This document shows positions 1 to 9,000 of a DNA stretch of 32,667 nt, in pieces; within the stretch, counting starts at the first letter, position 1; each line of letters opens with the position of its first letter. Below the pieces are notes generated by a model. The model saw nothing but the letters and a program-made list of their open reading frames with translations, ran no database searches and had not been told where the DNA came from. Made by a program: the position numbers and the translations under genes. The DNA is from JANXZO01 sp964355115 (GTDB taxonomy: Bacteria > Bacteroidota > Bacteroidia > Bacteroidales > FEN-979): assembly GCA_964355115.1 (NCBI GenBank), contig CAYHCQ010000013.1, forward strand, positions 1-32,667, written 5' to 3'.

Positions 1-1
1 C

Positions 2-616
2 TACCGTGGAATCATTACATTTTGTGAGCCCACGCTTGAAGCAAGGGAAACAACGTTGGCAGCAGTCATGAAGGAAACCGGTGCCATTGAGATCCATCCA
101 TATAATAATGTCGCAATCATCGCGGGACAGGCTACGGCTGCACTCGAACTCCTTGAGGATGTTAAAGATCTCGATATTATCATTGCACCTGTCGGCGGCG
201 GCGGACTGTTGAGCGGGACGGCTCTTTCTGTTCACTATTTCCACCCGCAGACCCTGGTTATTGCCGCTGAACCTGAGCAGGCAGATGACGCCTTCAGGTC
301 ATTTGCTCAAAAGATGCTGATCCCCTCGCTAAATCCGAATACCATTGCCGATGGACTTCGTACTTCGCTCGGCACGATAACATTCCCGATTATAATTGAC
401 CATGTTACCGAAATCGTCACCGTAAGCGAGAAAGGTATTATCAGGGCGATGCGATACCTTTGGGAACGAATGAAAATTCTGGCAGAGCCCTCATCCGCAG
501 TTCCGCTTGCAGCTATTATGGAAGGAAAGGTGAATGTTACCGGCAAGCGTATTGGCATCATAATCAGCGGAGGAAATGTAGATCTTGACAATTTACCCTG
601 GCTTGAAAATGGCTGA
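2..616 (+). CDS. Threonine/serine dehydratase, PLP fold type II (3' part; 5' end outside window)
   Basis: The reading frame is open from the first bases of the window, so only the C-terminal ~204 residues are present. PLP-dependent dehydratases of this family deaminate L-threonine or L-serine to 2-oxobutyrate or pyruvate in the cytoplasm. The glycine-rich PLP phosphate-binding loop is visible as PVGGGGLLSG (about bases 188-217), and the C-terminus carries the SGGNVDL motif typical of serine racemase and short threonine dehydratases. No C-terminal ACT/regulatory domain follows: the protein ends ~16 residues after that strand. This argues for a short catabolic-type enzyme or serine racemase rather than allosteric IlvA. 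The active-site lysine lies upstream and cannot be checked. Its stop codon overlaps the start of the next gene by 8 bp, implying co-transcription. Family assignment is secure; exact substrate is not. Confidence 0.9.
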   Translation, partial: YRGIITFCEPTLEARETTLAAVMKETGAIEIHPYNNVAIIAGQATAALELLEDVKDLDIIIAPVGGGGLLSGTALSVHYFHPQTLVIAAEPEQADDAFRSFAQKMLIPSLNPNTIADGLRTSLGTITFPIIIDHVTEIVTVSEKGIIRAMRYLWERMKILAEPSSAVPLAAIMEGKVNVTGKRIGIIISGGNVDLDNLPWLENG

Positions 617-1313
617 AGGAAAACTTTACCTGATCCCGACCCTTCTTGGCGACGAACCTGCCGTGCAGGTCCTTCCTGCCGGCACACTTGAGGTAATTCA
701 TCGCCTCGACCATTTCATTGTGGAAGAGATCCGCACTGCGCGCAGGTTTTTAAGGAAAGCCGGTGTTACCCGCCCACTGGAGGAGATTTCGTTCGATATT
801 TTCAACGAACATTCCAGAAACGAAGATATTGCCAATTATCTGGAACCTGCAAGAAATGGTTACGACCTGGGACTCCTTTCGGAAGCTGGAACGCCCTGTA
901 TTGCAGATCCTGGTTCGGAGATCGTCGAAATGGCTCATTCCATCGGCATCGTGGTCGTTCCGCTTACCGGTCCCTCCTCCCTTCTGCTTGCACTTATGGC
1001 ATCGGGATTTAACGGACAGAGCTTCACGTTTCTGGGTTACCTGCCTGTCGACCGGACGGAACGGGCCAGGACAATCAAGGAGATTGAACGAATCGCTGCA
1101 GATAAAAAGCAGACCCAGATATTTATCGAAACTCCTTACCGGAACCTCCAGCTTTTTGAGGCCCTGCTTCAGACCTGCCGGGATGCGACCCTGTTATGCC
1201 TGGCAACGGATGTTACCGGCAAAAACGGGTTCATTCTTACAAAATCCATCGGTGAATGGAAAAAAAACAAACCCGATATCAACAAAAGACCTACCGTTTT
1301 TCTGCTCTATTAA
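609..1313 (+). CDS. RsmI-like SAM-dependent methyltransferase (tetrapyrrole methylase fold)
   Basis: This 234-residue protein belongs to the RsmI/tetrapyrrole methylase superfamily. RsmI 2'-O-methylates C1402 of 16S rRNA. Hallmarks seen are LLSEAGTPCIADPG (compare the RsmI SDAGTPGISDPG loop), LTGPSSLLLALMASGF, FLGYLP, and FIETPYRNLQLFEALL. It is shorter than canonical RsmI (~285 residues) and seems to lack the C-terminal extension. Bacteroidota often encode such a short paralog alongside a full RsmI, so the substrate may not be C1402. I chose ATG 609 because it begins MAEGKLYLIPTLLGD, the usual family N-terminus; an in-frame ATG at 585 would add eight residues lying inside the dehydratase gene. 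The 8-bp overlap with the dehydratase suggests translational coupling. Confidence 0.88.
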   Translation: MAEGKLYLIPTLLGDEPAVQVLPAGTLEVIHRLDHFIVEEIRTARRFLRKAGVTRPLEEISFDIFNEHSRNEDIANYLEPARNGYDLGLLSEAGTPCIADPGSEIVEMAHSIGIVVVPLTGPSSLLLALMASGFNGQSFTFLGYLPVDRTERARTIKEIERIAADKKQTQIFIETPYRNLQLFEALLQTCRDATLLCLATDVTGKNGFILTKSIGEWKKNKPDINKRPTVFLLY

Positions 1314-1344
1314 AGCTTTCGGTGGCCTGCGTGTAACTAACCAC

Positions 1345-1352
1345 TACATTTG
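1345..1352 (+). promoter_or_regulatory. Possible Bacteroidota -7 box upstream of the ABC exporter
   Basis: TACATTTG fits the TAnnTTTG consensus and lies 45 bp before the TTG start of the ATPase gene, in the 83-bp gap after the methyltransferase. No convincing TTTG -33 box lies 19-21 bp upstream, so support is weak. Confidence 0.3.
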
Positions 1353-1396
1353 ACGTCTTAACACGGTAATTTCACATCTCATATAGCAATTCTCTC

Positions 1397-2293
1397 TTGG
1401 AAACAGTATTATCCATTAACAATCTATCGAAGCGCTACGGCAAGATTCAGGCCGTTAAAGACCTTTCTGCCGAGATAAAACGCGGTCAGGTTTTTGGCAT
1501 CCTCGGTCCCAACGGCAGCGGGAAATCCACCACCCTGAGCATTACGCTCGACCTGGTAAGAGCAGACGAAGGCAGTTACAGCTGGTTTGGTGAAGCACCC
1601 TCAAAAGAGTGCCGGAAACGTATCGGATCTGTTATTGAGACGCCCAACTTCTTCCCCTATCTGAGCCCGGTGCGTAACCTCCAGATTGTGGCGGATATCA
1701 AGGATCTTGGCTATTCTGATATCGACAGGGTACTTGAACTTACCGGACTGCATGAGCGCCGGAATTCTAAATTCAAAACCTTCTCGTTCGGAATGCGGCA
1801 ACGACTTGCGGTAGCCTCCGCACTGCTTGGAAACCCTGAGGTGCTGATTCTCGATGAGCCTACCAACGGCCTTGACCCGCAGGGTATCGCCCAGATCAGG
1901 GAACTCATTCTCCTGGTTGCAAGCCAGGGAACGACCATCATCATCGCCTCTCACCTCCTCGATGAGGTGCAGAAAATTTGCAGCCATGTGGCAGTACTCA
2001 GCAAAGGGAAAAAACTCTTCGATGGCAAGGTGAGTGAAGTTCTGGCCGTTTCCGACTCCTTCGAACTGGCTTCCTCCGATATGGAGAACCTTTTAGCAGC
2101 CATTCAAAACCATCCGGAATTTGAATCCTACATACACAGGGAGAATAATTTCCTTGTCTACTTCAAAGGTGAAGTACTTCCGGGTGAACTCAATCAATTC
2201 CTTTTCAGCAAAGGAATTACCCTCACACACCTTTCGGAGCGCAAACGCAGCCTGGAACAACATTTTCTCGAACTCTTACACGAAAACGCATGA
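1397..2293 (+). CDS. ABC transporter ATP-binding protein
   Basis: This 298-residue nucleotide-binding subunit belongs to a DrrA/NatA/BcrA-like exporter. Visible motifs are Walker A GPNGSGKS (residues 37-44), the signature region FSFGMRQR (129-136, a variant of LSGGQ usual in this subfamily), Walker B LILDEP (150-155) followed by the D-loop TNGLDP, and the H-loop histidine at 186 (IIIASHL). The last ~90 residues form the extra C-terminal domain common in antibiotic/peptide-type exporters. The start codon is TTG, giving METVLSINNLSKRYG; no better ATG precedes the first beta strand. The stop overlaps the permease start as ATGA, so the two are translationally coupled and should form one complex at the inner membrane. 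The substrate cannot be told from sequence. Confidence 0.93.
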   Translation: METVLSINNLSKRYGKIQAVKDLSAEIKRGQVFGILGPNGSGKSTTLSITLDLVRADEGSYSWFGEAPSKECRKRIGSVIETPNFFPYLSPVRNLQIVADIKDLGYSDIDRVLELTGLHERRNSKFKTFSFGMRQRLAVASALLGNPEVLILDEPTNGLDPQGIAQIRELILLVASQGTTIIIASHLLDEVQKICSHVAVLSKGKKLFDGKVSEVLAVSDSFELASSDMENLLAAIQNHPEFESYIHRENNFLVYFKGEVLPGELNQFLFSKGITLTHLSERKRSLEQHFLELLHENA

Positions 2294-3120
2294 TCAAGCT
2301 GCTTAAAATCGAACTTAAAAAGATCCTTACATACAAGATATTCTGGATCCTGGTAGGCCTCTATTTCATTTTTCTGTCGGCTGGTTTGCTGATGGCCGAA
2401 TTTATGATCAACAACATGGTAGACAATATGAACAGGCATTTGCCAATTCCACTACCACACGTTACCATCTATTTCTTCCCCTGGGTTTGGCAGAACCTGG
2501 CCTTTTTCGCTACAATCCGGTATGTACTTATATTTCCCGCCATCGTCATCATCATCCTCATAACCAACGAATTCACCTTTAAAACCATCCGTCAGAACGT
2601 AATAAACGGAATGAGCAAATCGGAATTCCTCAGCTCCAAGCTGCTGCTGATCCTTGCTATATCACTGATAATGACATTTTTTCTTACCATCGGAACCCTT
2701 ATACTGGGGTTGTCTAATACACAACTCACGAGTTGGGGAATGGTTTTTGAGAAAATCCCTTTTGTTCTGGGCTTCTTCATCAGCATTCTGAGTTTCCAGG
2801 TTTTCGCCTTCTTCTTTGGTTTCATGTTGCGTAATACAGGGCTTGCGATCGCACTGTTTACCCTGTATACATTTATCGTTGAGCCGATTCTTTATTACTT
2901 CCTTAAAAGCCCGATTGTTTTTAAAAATAATATTTCACCCTACCTGCCCGTCAATTCAGTCCTGCGGGTAACTGAATATCCTGCCATCCCGGTTCTGAAA
3001 ACAGTAATGGGTATCAACCTCCAGGATTCCATCAGCCTTGGAACCGCTGTAATCCCCTTGCTTTATTGTGCTGTAATGATAGGGATTGTTGTGTTTACCT
3101 TGAACAGAAAAGATCTCTGA
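2290..3120 (+). CDS. ABC-2 type transporter permease
   Basis: This 276-residue integral membrane protein has about six hydrophobic segments: one near residues 13-36, then a cytoplasmic loop and helices around 78-95, 115-140, 155-180, 185-205 and 245-270. An N-terminal MIKLLKIELKKIL amphipathic stretch precedes TM1, as is usual for ABC-2 permeases (NatB/BcrB-like). The start ATG overlaps the ATPase stop by four bases, which gives the operon partner and supports an ABC exporter of one ATPase and one permease. The stop codon TGA ends at 3120, and the opposing VWA gene's stop begins at the very next base, leaving no room for a terminator between convergent genes. Confidence 0.9.
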   Translation: MIKLLKIELKKILTYKIFWILVGLYFIFLSAGLLMAEFMINNMVDNMNRHLPIPLPHVTIYFFPWVWQNLAFFATIRYVLIFPAIVIIILITNEFTFKTIRQNVINGMSKSEFLSSKLLLILAISLIMTFFLTIGTLILGLSNTQLTSWGMVFEKIPFVLGFFISILSFQVFAFFFGFMLRNTGLAIALFTLYTFIVEPILYYFLKSPIVFKNNISPYLPVNSVLRVTEYPAIPVLKTVMGINLQDSISLGTAVIPLLYCAVMIGIVVFTLNRKDL

Positions 3121-5193
3121 TCAAATCCCGCTGCGTTTCCGCAATACCCATTCTGCAGTAAGAAAACCAAGAATGATCAGGAACAACCAGGGTGTTCCGA
3201 TCAGGTCGGACAATTTTTTCCGGGTATAGGAAACCGAATGTATATCCTCCCTGTTACGAAGTAATTCAGCCAGTTCTTTCATATCCTGCCGTTGAACCAT
3301 TTCAGCATTGTGCGCGGCTGCAATCCTGGCAAGAAGGCGGTGATCGGCAACCAGGTTCACGGCTTCTGCATTGACGGGCATCACCGTGAAAGTACCCTTG
3401 GCGGTGTGGGTGATTTTGCCCTGCACCACGGAAGCAGCATAAGAATAATTTCCGACAGGAAACAACCCGGCCTTCAGAAAATAAGCTTTGTCGGATTTAC
3501 TGAAAACAAAGGGGTAGATGTTCTTTTGCTCATCTGTAATGGTAATATTCACATCCTGATCATTCACCATTTCATACGAGGGGTTGAAAACTTCGGCATC
3601 AATCTCCACCGGTTCATTTTCGTTGAATTTCGGACTTATCCTCAAGCGGAAAAAACTTTTATCCTCTTTCACAGCCAGATACTGTACAATTTTGTTCACA
3701 AACCCGTCGAAGACTTCATGGTCACCCTTTTGTACATAATCAGAAACCCTCCATCGCCAGAGATTCTCGCCTGCAATTACGCCTATCTTTCTGGAAGGAT
3801 TCTGAAAGAACATGATCAGCGGAGTGGTGGTTGTTACATTACCCAGCCTTTGATAGAAAAGCACATCGGTAAGCGGACCGTACTGGTAAACTCCAAAAGG
3901 GCTCAACAGCGGGGGAAACTCACCGAAAACCGCAGGTTCATCTTTTCCGACAGAATAGCGGGAAAAATAGGGGTTAAATGAAGGCAGAGCATCAGAAAAA
4001 TCGTTACGTTTAGAATTGATAATCAATCCCGTTTTGATGTTATTAAAAGCATTAAGGTCGCTGCGTGAGCCAAGAATAAACAACAGTGACACGGGCGACT
4101 GCATCAGTGCCGAGAGGTCTGATAATCCCGATACAGAAGGAACCTGGTTGAGAATGATGAGGTCATATTTGATAATCTGCTCCTTAAAGGCATCTGTTCT
4201 GAACCGGGAAACCTCGAATCTTGAAGAAGTTGAAAGTGCCTGCTCGAGGGCACTGATATCGGGATGCGGAGAGTCATACAGAATCGCCACCTTCTGCCGG
4301 GCATCCAGTACTTCGATAAAAAAATCCTGCCTGTTGTTAACCTTGTTGATCTCGCCTTCAACCGGATCCAGCTGCACCGAATAGCGCTGAAGTCCCGCCG
4401 ATTTGGCATCCAGCATAAAACTCACCTTTTTCATTGTACGATCGCTGGCAGACATAATCTCAGTCGTAAAAACCGTCTGGTCGCGGTGCGAAACCTTAAC
4501 CTTCGAAGACTGTCCGGCACATTTATCCATCTCAACAAGTACCTCAACCGGAAAATTATCTCCGATAAAAACCGATTTATTGCAGGTGATCTTCCTGATA
4601 AGTATATCCTTACGTAAGGTTGTATCTCCCAGTGCGATCGTATAGACCGGGAAGGAGATCCGCTTTGCAGCGTAATAGGGATCGGTTCCCTTGTTATATA
4701 TACCATCGGAAGCCAGGATCATAGCGCCCACATTCCGGTTTGCAAACCGGCTCTCTACCTCGCCGAACAGACCGGAAATATCCGTCTCCTTATCTTTATA
4801 CCCGGCGTTAAATCCATTTTTCACCCCGTCGCCAAAAGAGTATGTCTGCACTTCGTATTTCTTCTGCAATTCAGCAGTAAGTTCGGCCAACTGTGCAGGG
4901 AATTGTTTTTGATAGATGGCCGAGTCGTCGGTCTGGATGAGCGAAGAGGAGTTGTCGACCCCAATGATGATGATTGGTTTTTCAACGGTTACAATACTTC
5001 TCTTGACAAGTGGTGAGAGTAAAAGAAATGATATAACAGCGACCGCAAGAAAGCGGAGTCCGGCCATGATCAGCTGGATCGGTTTTGTAACTTCAGTATT
5101 GCGTGCCCTGTAATAGAGGGCAGATGCATATGCAATTCCCAGCAGCAGGCAAAGCAGAATGAGCCATAAAGGATATTCCGAAACCAGTTCCAA
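3121..5193 (-). CDS. Membrane-anchored VWA-like protein (Bacteroidota BatA-like family, function unknown)
   Basis: 690 residues. Two N-terminal transmembrane segments (about 10-27 and 45-63) are followed by a von Willebrand A-like domain: IIIIGVDNSSS places a MIDAS DxSxS motif at D80-S82-S84, and ASDGIYNKG supplies a further acidic residue at D163. A long periplasmic-type region follows (about 200-640), including beta-sandwich-like stretches and an LFILGS segment, and the protein ends with a TM helix (about 665-683) and basic tail RKRSGI. This layout matches Bacteroidota proteins annotated only as VWA or BatA-like; metal-dependent adhesion or a complex scaffold is inference. The start is a TTG 14 bp after the fabG stop, implying co-transcription. 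There is no MoxR ATPase or other Bat gene nearby, so an aerotolerance role is unsupported. Confidence 0.75.
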   Translation of the reverse strand: MELVSEYPLWLILLCLLLGIAYASALYYRARNTEVTKPIQLIMAGLRFLAVAVISFLLLSPLVKRSIVTVEKPIIIIGVDNSSSLIQTDDSAIYQKQFPAQLAELTAELQKKYEVQTYSFGDGVKNGFNAGYKDKETDISGLFGEVESRFANRNVGAMILASDGIYNKGTDPYYAAKRISFPVYTIALGDTTLRKDILIRKITCNKSVFIGDNFPVEVLVEMDKCAGQSSKVKVSHRDQTVFTTEIMSASDRTMKKVSFMLDAKSAGLQRYSVQLDPVEGEINKVNNRQDFFIEVLDARQKVAILYDSPHPDISALEQALSTSSRFEVSRFRTDAFKEQIIKYDLIILNQVPSVSGLSDLSALMQSPVSLLFILGSRSDLNAFNNIKTGLIINSKRNDFSDALPSFNPYFSRYSVGKDEPAVFGEFPPLLSPFGVYQYGPLTDVLFYQRLGNVTTTTPLIMFFQNPSRKIGVIAGENLWRWRVSDYVQKGDHEVFDGFVNKIVQYLAVKEDKSFFRLRISPKFNENEPVEIDAEVFNPSYEMVNDQDVNITITDEQKNIYPFVFSKSDKAYFLKAGLFPVGNYSYAASVVQGKITHTAKGTFTVMPVNAEAVNLVADHRLLARIAAAHNAEMVQRQDMKELAELLRNREDIHSVSYTRKKLSDLIGTPWLFLIILGFLTAEWVLRKRSGI

Positions 5194-5207
5194 TTATCCG
5201 GACGTTA

Positions 5208-5954
5208 TCAGGTGTGAAGTCCGCCACAAACCGTAATGGCCTGGCCGGTTATGTAGGAACTCAGATCCGAAGCAAGGAACAGAGCCAGGTTTGCCACATC
5301 ATCGGTAGAGCCGGCGCGTTTCATTGGTATGTCATTGATCCAGTTGTCTTTGAATTCCTGCGGGATTTTTGCCGTCATCTCGGTTTCGATAAACCCCGGT
5401 GCAATCGCATTGCAGCGGATGTTGCGCGATCCCAGTTCCTGGGCAATCGATTTGGTGAACCCTATGATGCCCGCCTTTGAGGCAGAATAATTTGACTGTC
5501 CGCTGTTTCCTTCAACACCTACCACAGAACTCATGTTTACGATCGAGCCAAAGCGTTGCTTGATCATGAATTTCTGAATTGCCTTGGTGAGGTTGAACAC
5601 CGACTTCAGATTGACATTCATTACCAAGTCCCAATCCGACTCCGACATGCGAAGCAATAAGTTATCGCGGGTAATTCCGGCATTGTTGACCAGAATATCG
5701 ATGGTTTGAAAATCGGTAATTACCTGGTTTATAAGCTGCTCACTGTCAGTAAATGAACTCGCGTCGGAAGCGTATCCTTTTGATTTAACTCCGAGTGCAT
5801 TCAGTTCATTTTCCAGGGTGATGGTATCTTCGTTACAGGCAATATCTGAGAAGGCAACATTGGCCCCGTGCTGAGCAAATTTAATGGCAATGGCTTTTCC
5901 AATGCCACGGTTTGCACCGGTAATGAGTGCGGTTTTTCCTTCGAGTAATTTCAT
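5208..5954 (-). CDS. fabG: 3-oxoacyl-ACP reductase-type short-chain dehydrogenase
   Basis: This 248-residue classical SDR has the usual FabG length. FabG reduces 3-ketoacyl-ACP with NADPH in the fatty acid elongation cycle. Seen are the cofactor loop TGANRGIG (residues 12-19), NNAG (90-93), and the catalytic Ser143-Tyr156-Lys160 set in MSSVVG and YSASKAG, followed by IAPGFIETEMT. The C-terminus SYITGQAITVCGGL is typical of FabG. The ATG at 5952-5954 follows a good -7 box. The downstream partner is the VWA-like membrane protein rather than other fab genes, so the gene could be a dedicated paralog; the SDR assignment is firm and the substrate somewhat less so. Confidence 0.9.
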   Translation of the reverse strand: MKLLEGKTALITGANRGIGKAIAIKFAQHGANVAFSDIACNEDTITLENELNALGVKSKGYASDASSFTDSEQLINQVITDFQTIDILVNNAGITRDNLLLRMSESDWDLVMNVNLKSVFNLTKAIQKFMIKQRFGSIVNMSSVVGVEGNSGQSNYSASKAGIIGFTKSIAQELGSRNIRCNAIAPGFIETEMTAKIPQEFKDNWINDIPMKRAGSTDDVANLALFLASDLSSYITGQAITVCGGLHT

Positions 5955-5976
5955 TTTTTATTAAAATTTGGTTTCG

Positions 5977-6006
5977 CAAAGATAGATAAAGGGCGGTTGC
6001 CCGCAA
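5977..6006 (-). promoter_or_regulatory. Predicted Bacteroidota promoter for fabG-VWA
   Basis: On the minus strand TATCTTTG (5977-5984) matches TAnnTTTG exactly, and a TTG (-33 type) at 6004-6006 sits 19 bp upstream. It lies about 22 bp before the fabG ATG. The -33 box is four bases from the stop codon of the glycogen phosphorylase fusion, so fabG would be separately initiated just after the glycogen operon ends. Confidence 0.5.
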
Positions 6007-6009
6007 GCA

Positions 6010-9000
6010 CTAAATCCACTTTACCAGGTTAAAATCCTGACGATGAGGCAACAATGGACTCTTCGGGAAGAGGCGGAATACAAAGTCATGCACCCCGGCC
6101 TGGTTGATTGGAATATCGCAGGCAAAGGCGACAATGTTCTTTTCAGCTTTCACCATATTCATCTCTTCGATAAAGGTGGGTTCTTTTACCTCATCGTTGA
6201 TCTTCTTTCCGAACAGAACCTCAATTCCGATATCTGTTCCTGAGAGTTCATTCATATCAAGTACAATTTCTGCTTTAAAAGACTCACCCAATAACAACGG
6301 TTTATGATTGGAGTCGGGCATGCTGACGGAAATGACTTCGATATTGTCCCATCCTCTCATTACCTTACGTTTCCAGCTGGCAATATGCCGCGCCATTTCA
6401 TAATTTTTACCCGTCATGATCCGCGACCGTTTAAACAACGGATTGTAATACTGGCGGATATAGTCGTCGAGCTGGCGTTTCATGGTAAAATGCGGAGCGA
6501 TGCCGGAGATTGTATTTTTTATATACGACACCCAGCGTTCAGGAACATTCTTCGCATTCAGTTCATAATAGATCGGAACGATCTCTTCTTCGAGGATGGT
6601 GTAAATGGTTTCCGCATCCAGGTCATCCTGGAACATGGTATTGTCGTAGGTAGGCTCCTCCTGGAGGGCCCAGCCTGCATTGGGACGGTAACCTTCTGCC
6701 CACCACCCATCCAGGACACTGAAATTGACAACTCCGTTCATCACGGCCTTTTCGCCGCTTGTTCCGGAGGCCTCGAGCGGGCGTGTAGGGGTATTCAGCC
6801 AGATATCAACACCTTTGATAAGGAATTTGGCCAGTTCCATGTCGTAATTCTCGACGAACATGATCTTGCCGAGGAATTCAGGCATGCGGGCAATTTCGAA
6901 GATCCTCTTGATCAGATCCTGCCCCGCCTTATCATGAGGATGGGCCTTCCCGGCAAAAACGAACTGAACCGGTGCCTTCTTATTGTTAACAATACGCGAA
7001 AGCCTGTCGAGATTGCTGAAGAGCAGATGAGCCCGTTTATAGGTTGCGAAACGTCGTGCAAATCCTATTGTAAGAGCCTTCGGCGCTGCAGCCTCACGGA
7101 TTTTGAAAATGAGTTTCGGGTTCTCGTGCCGGCGTGTCATGTCGGCATAAAGCCTTTGCAAAAGGTATTCCGTCATCTGGTCTTTTTGCTTAAGCTTGGT
7201 CTTCCAGATGGTTTCGTCGTCGACGTTGTGAATCTTCTCCCAATATTGGGGATTCGACTGATCCTCAAGAAATCCCTCTCCAAACTCCTTGCTGTATAGT
7301 TGCTGCCACGATTTGGCCGTCCATGTAGGAAAGTGCACTCCGTTGGTAACATAACCTATATGCAGCTCTTTGGGATAGAAGCCCGGGTAAAGCTTCACGA
7401 ACATGTCGCGGGTAACCTTGCCATGGATTTTACTCACCGCATTGATCTCCTGTGAACACTTTGCAGCCAGCACGCTCATCGAAAATTTCTCCTCCAGGTC
7501 ATTGTCGACCATACGACCGAGATTCATGAACTGCTCCCACTTGATATTAAGGTGATCGGGGTAATGCGACAGATACCGGCGCAACAGGTCTTCGTGGAAT
7601 GTATCGTGTCCGGCAGGCACCGGCGTATGCGTGGTAAACAAGGTGGATGAACGGACAACCTCCAAAGCCTGAGGGAAGGTCAGTTTTTCGTTTTCGATAA
7701 GTTTCCTAAGCCGCTCGAGGCCGATGAAGGCAGAATGTCCTTCGTTGCTGTGATATACATCAGGCTTGATGTCCAGGGCATCGAGCATGCGGATTCCGCC
7801 TATACCCAGTAAAAGTTCCTGACGAAGTCTGTTCTCCAGATCTCCGCCATACAGCTGATGCGTAATGCTGCGGTCGGCCTCCAGATTTTCTTCAATGTCG
7901 GTATCCATAAGGTAAAGCGGAATCCGTCCGACATCCACCCTCCATACCTTCGCATACATGGTACGGCCGGGAAGGGCAAATGTTACTTTCATCCAGTTGC
8001 CCTGTTCGTCGCGGATGGGAATCAGGGGCAGGTGGGTGAATTTCTGTGGTGTAAATGAAGCAATCTGATCGCCGTAAAGCGACAGGTTCTGGGTGAAATA
8101 GCCATACCGGTAAAGCAACCCCACCCCTACCAGGTTCACGTTAGAGTCGCTTGCCTCTTTAAGGTAGTCGCCGGCAAGCATACCCAAGCCGCCCGAAAAA
8201 ATCTTGATTGTATCGTGAAGCCCGTATTCCATGCTGAAATAGGCAACCTGGTGCTTTGGTTTTTCGGAGGCCTTGGCCATGTAAGCATCAAACTTCGAGG
8301 TTACCTTAATCAGTTTGTTAACGAACTTCTCGTTGGCGCTGAGATCCTGTAACTCCTGGAATGAGAGCGATTCAATCAGGGCAATCGGGTTGAACTTTAG
8401 CTCATACCAACGCTCTTTATTGATCATCTCAAACAACTCTGATCCCTCGTAGTTCCACGACCACCAAATATTTTTTGACAATCCGACAAGTGTGGCAATA
8501 TTCTCAGGGATCCTTTGTTCGATGAGAACCTTTTTCCATTCGGGTTTGAAATCGATGGATGTTTTAAATTTAGGTGTCAGTCCGAGCGGTTGCTTACCGG
8601 AATAAAGATCTGCCCTTAATCCGGTCACCTCGATGGCGAGTGAATAGGCCTCATGATAGTGATCGATGAGATTTTTCCACAAAGCTGAACGGGAGATCTC
8701 AAAGGCTTTGATCCGTATCTTGACGATCTCCTTCTCCTGCTTAAGGCTGCAGCTGATAATATTTTTAACGATCTCTTCAACAACTTCATCGTCGTTGTCA
8801 TCGTCTCTGTCGATCACCGCAGTACAATCCTTTACAGTGGGAAAAAGAGATTTTATCCATTGACCAAAGCCTGAAACTGATGTTGTTATTGTAGGAATAT
8901 GAAACGCCAGGCTTTCCAGCGGCGAGAATCCCCAGGGCTCGTAATAGGACGGATAAACCGTTCCATCGAAACCTATAAGTAAATCATAATAACTCAGGTT

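Noticed and set aside
3292..3981. A 229-codon open frame on the + strand opposite the VWA-like gene
   Set aside because: It has no domain and no promoter or ribosome site, and the minus-strand reading has TM segments and a MIDAS motif.
5991..6002. GGGC-ggtt-GCCC hairpin after the glycogen operon as a terminator
   Set aside because: The stem is only 4 bp and lacks a proper T run; it lies in the fabG promoter spacer and is probably coincidental.
6304..7299. A 331-codon open frame on the + strand inside the GT35 region
   Set aside because: It is antisense to strongly conserved phosphorylase motifs and shows no recognisable domain, so it is a shadow of the real gene.
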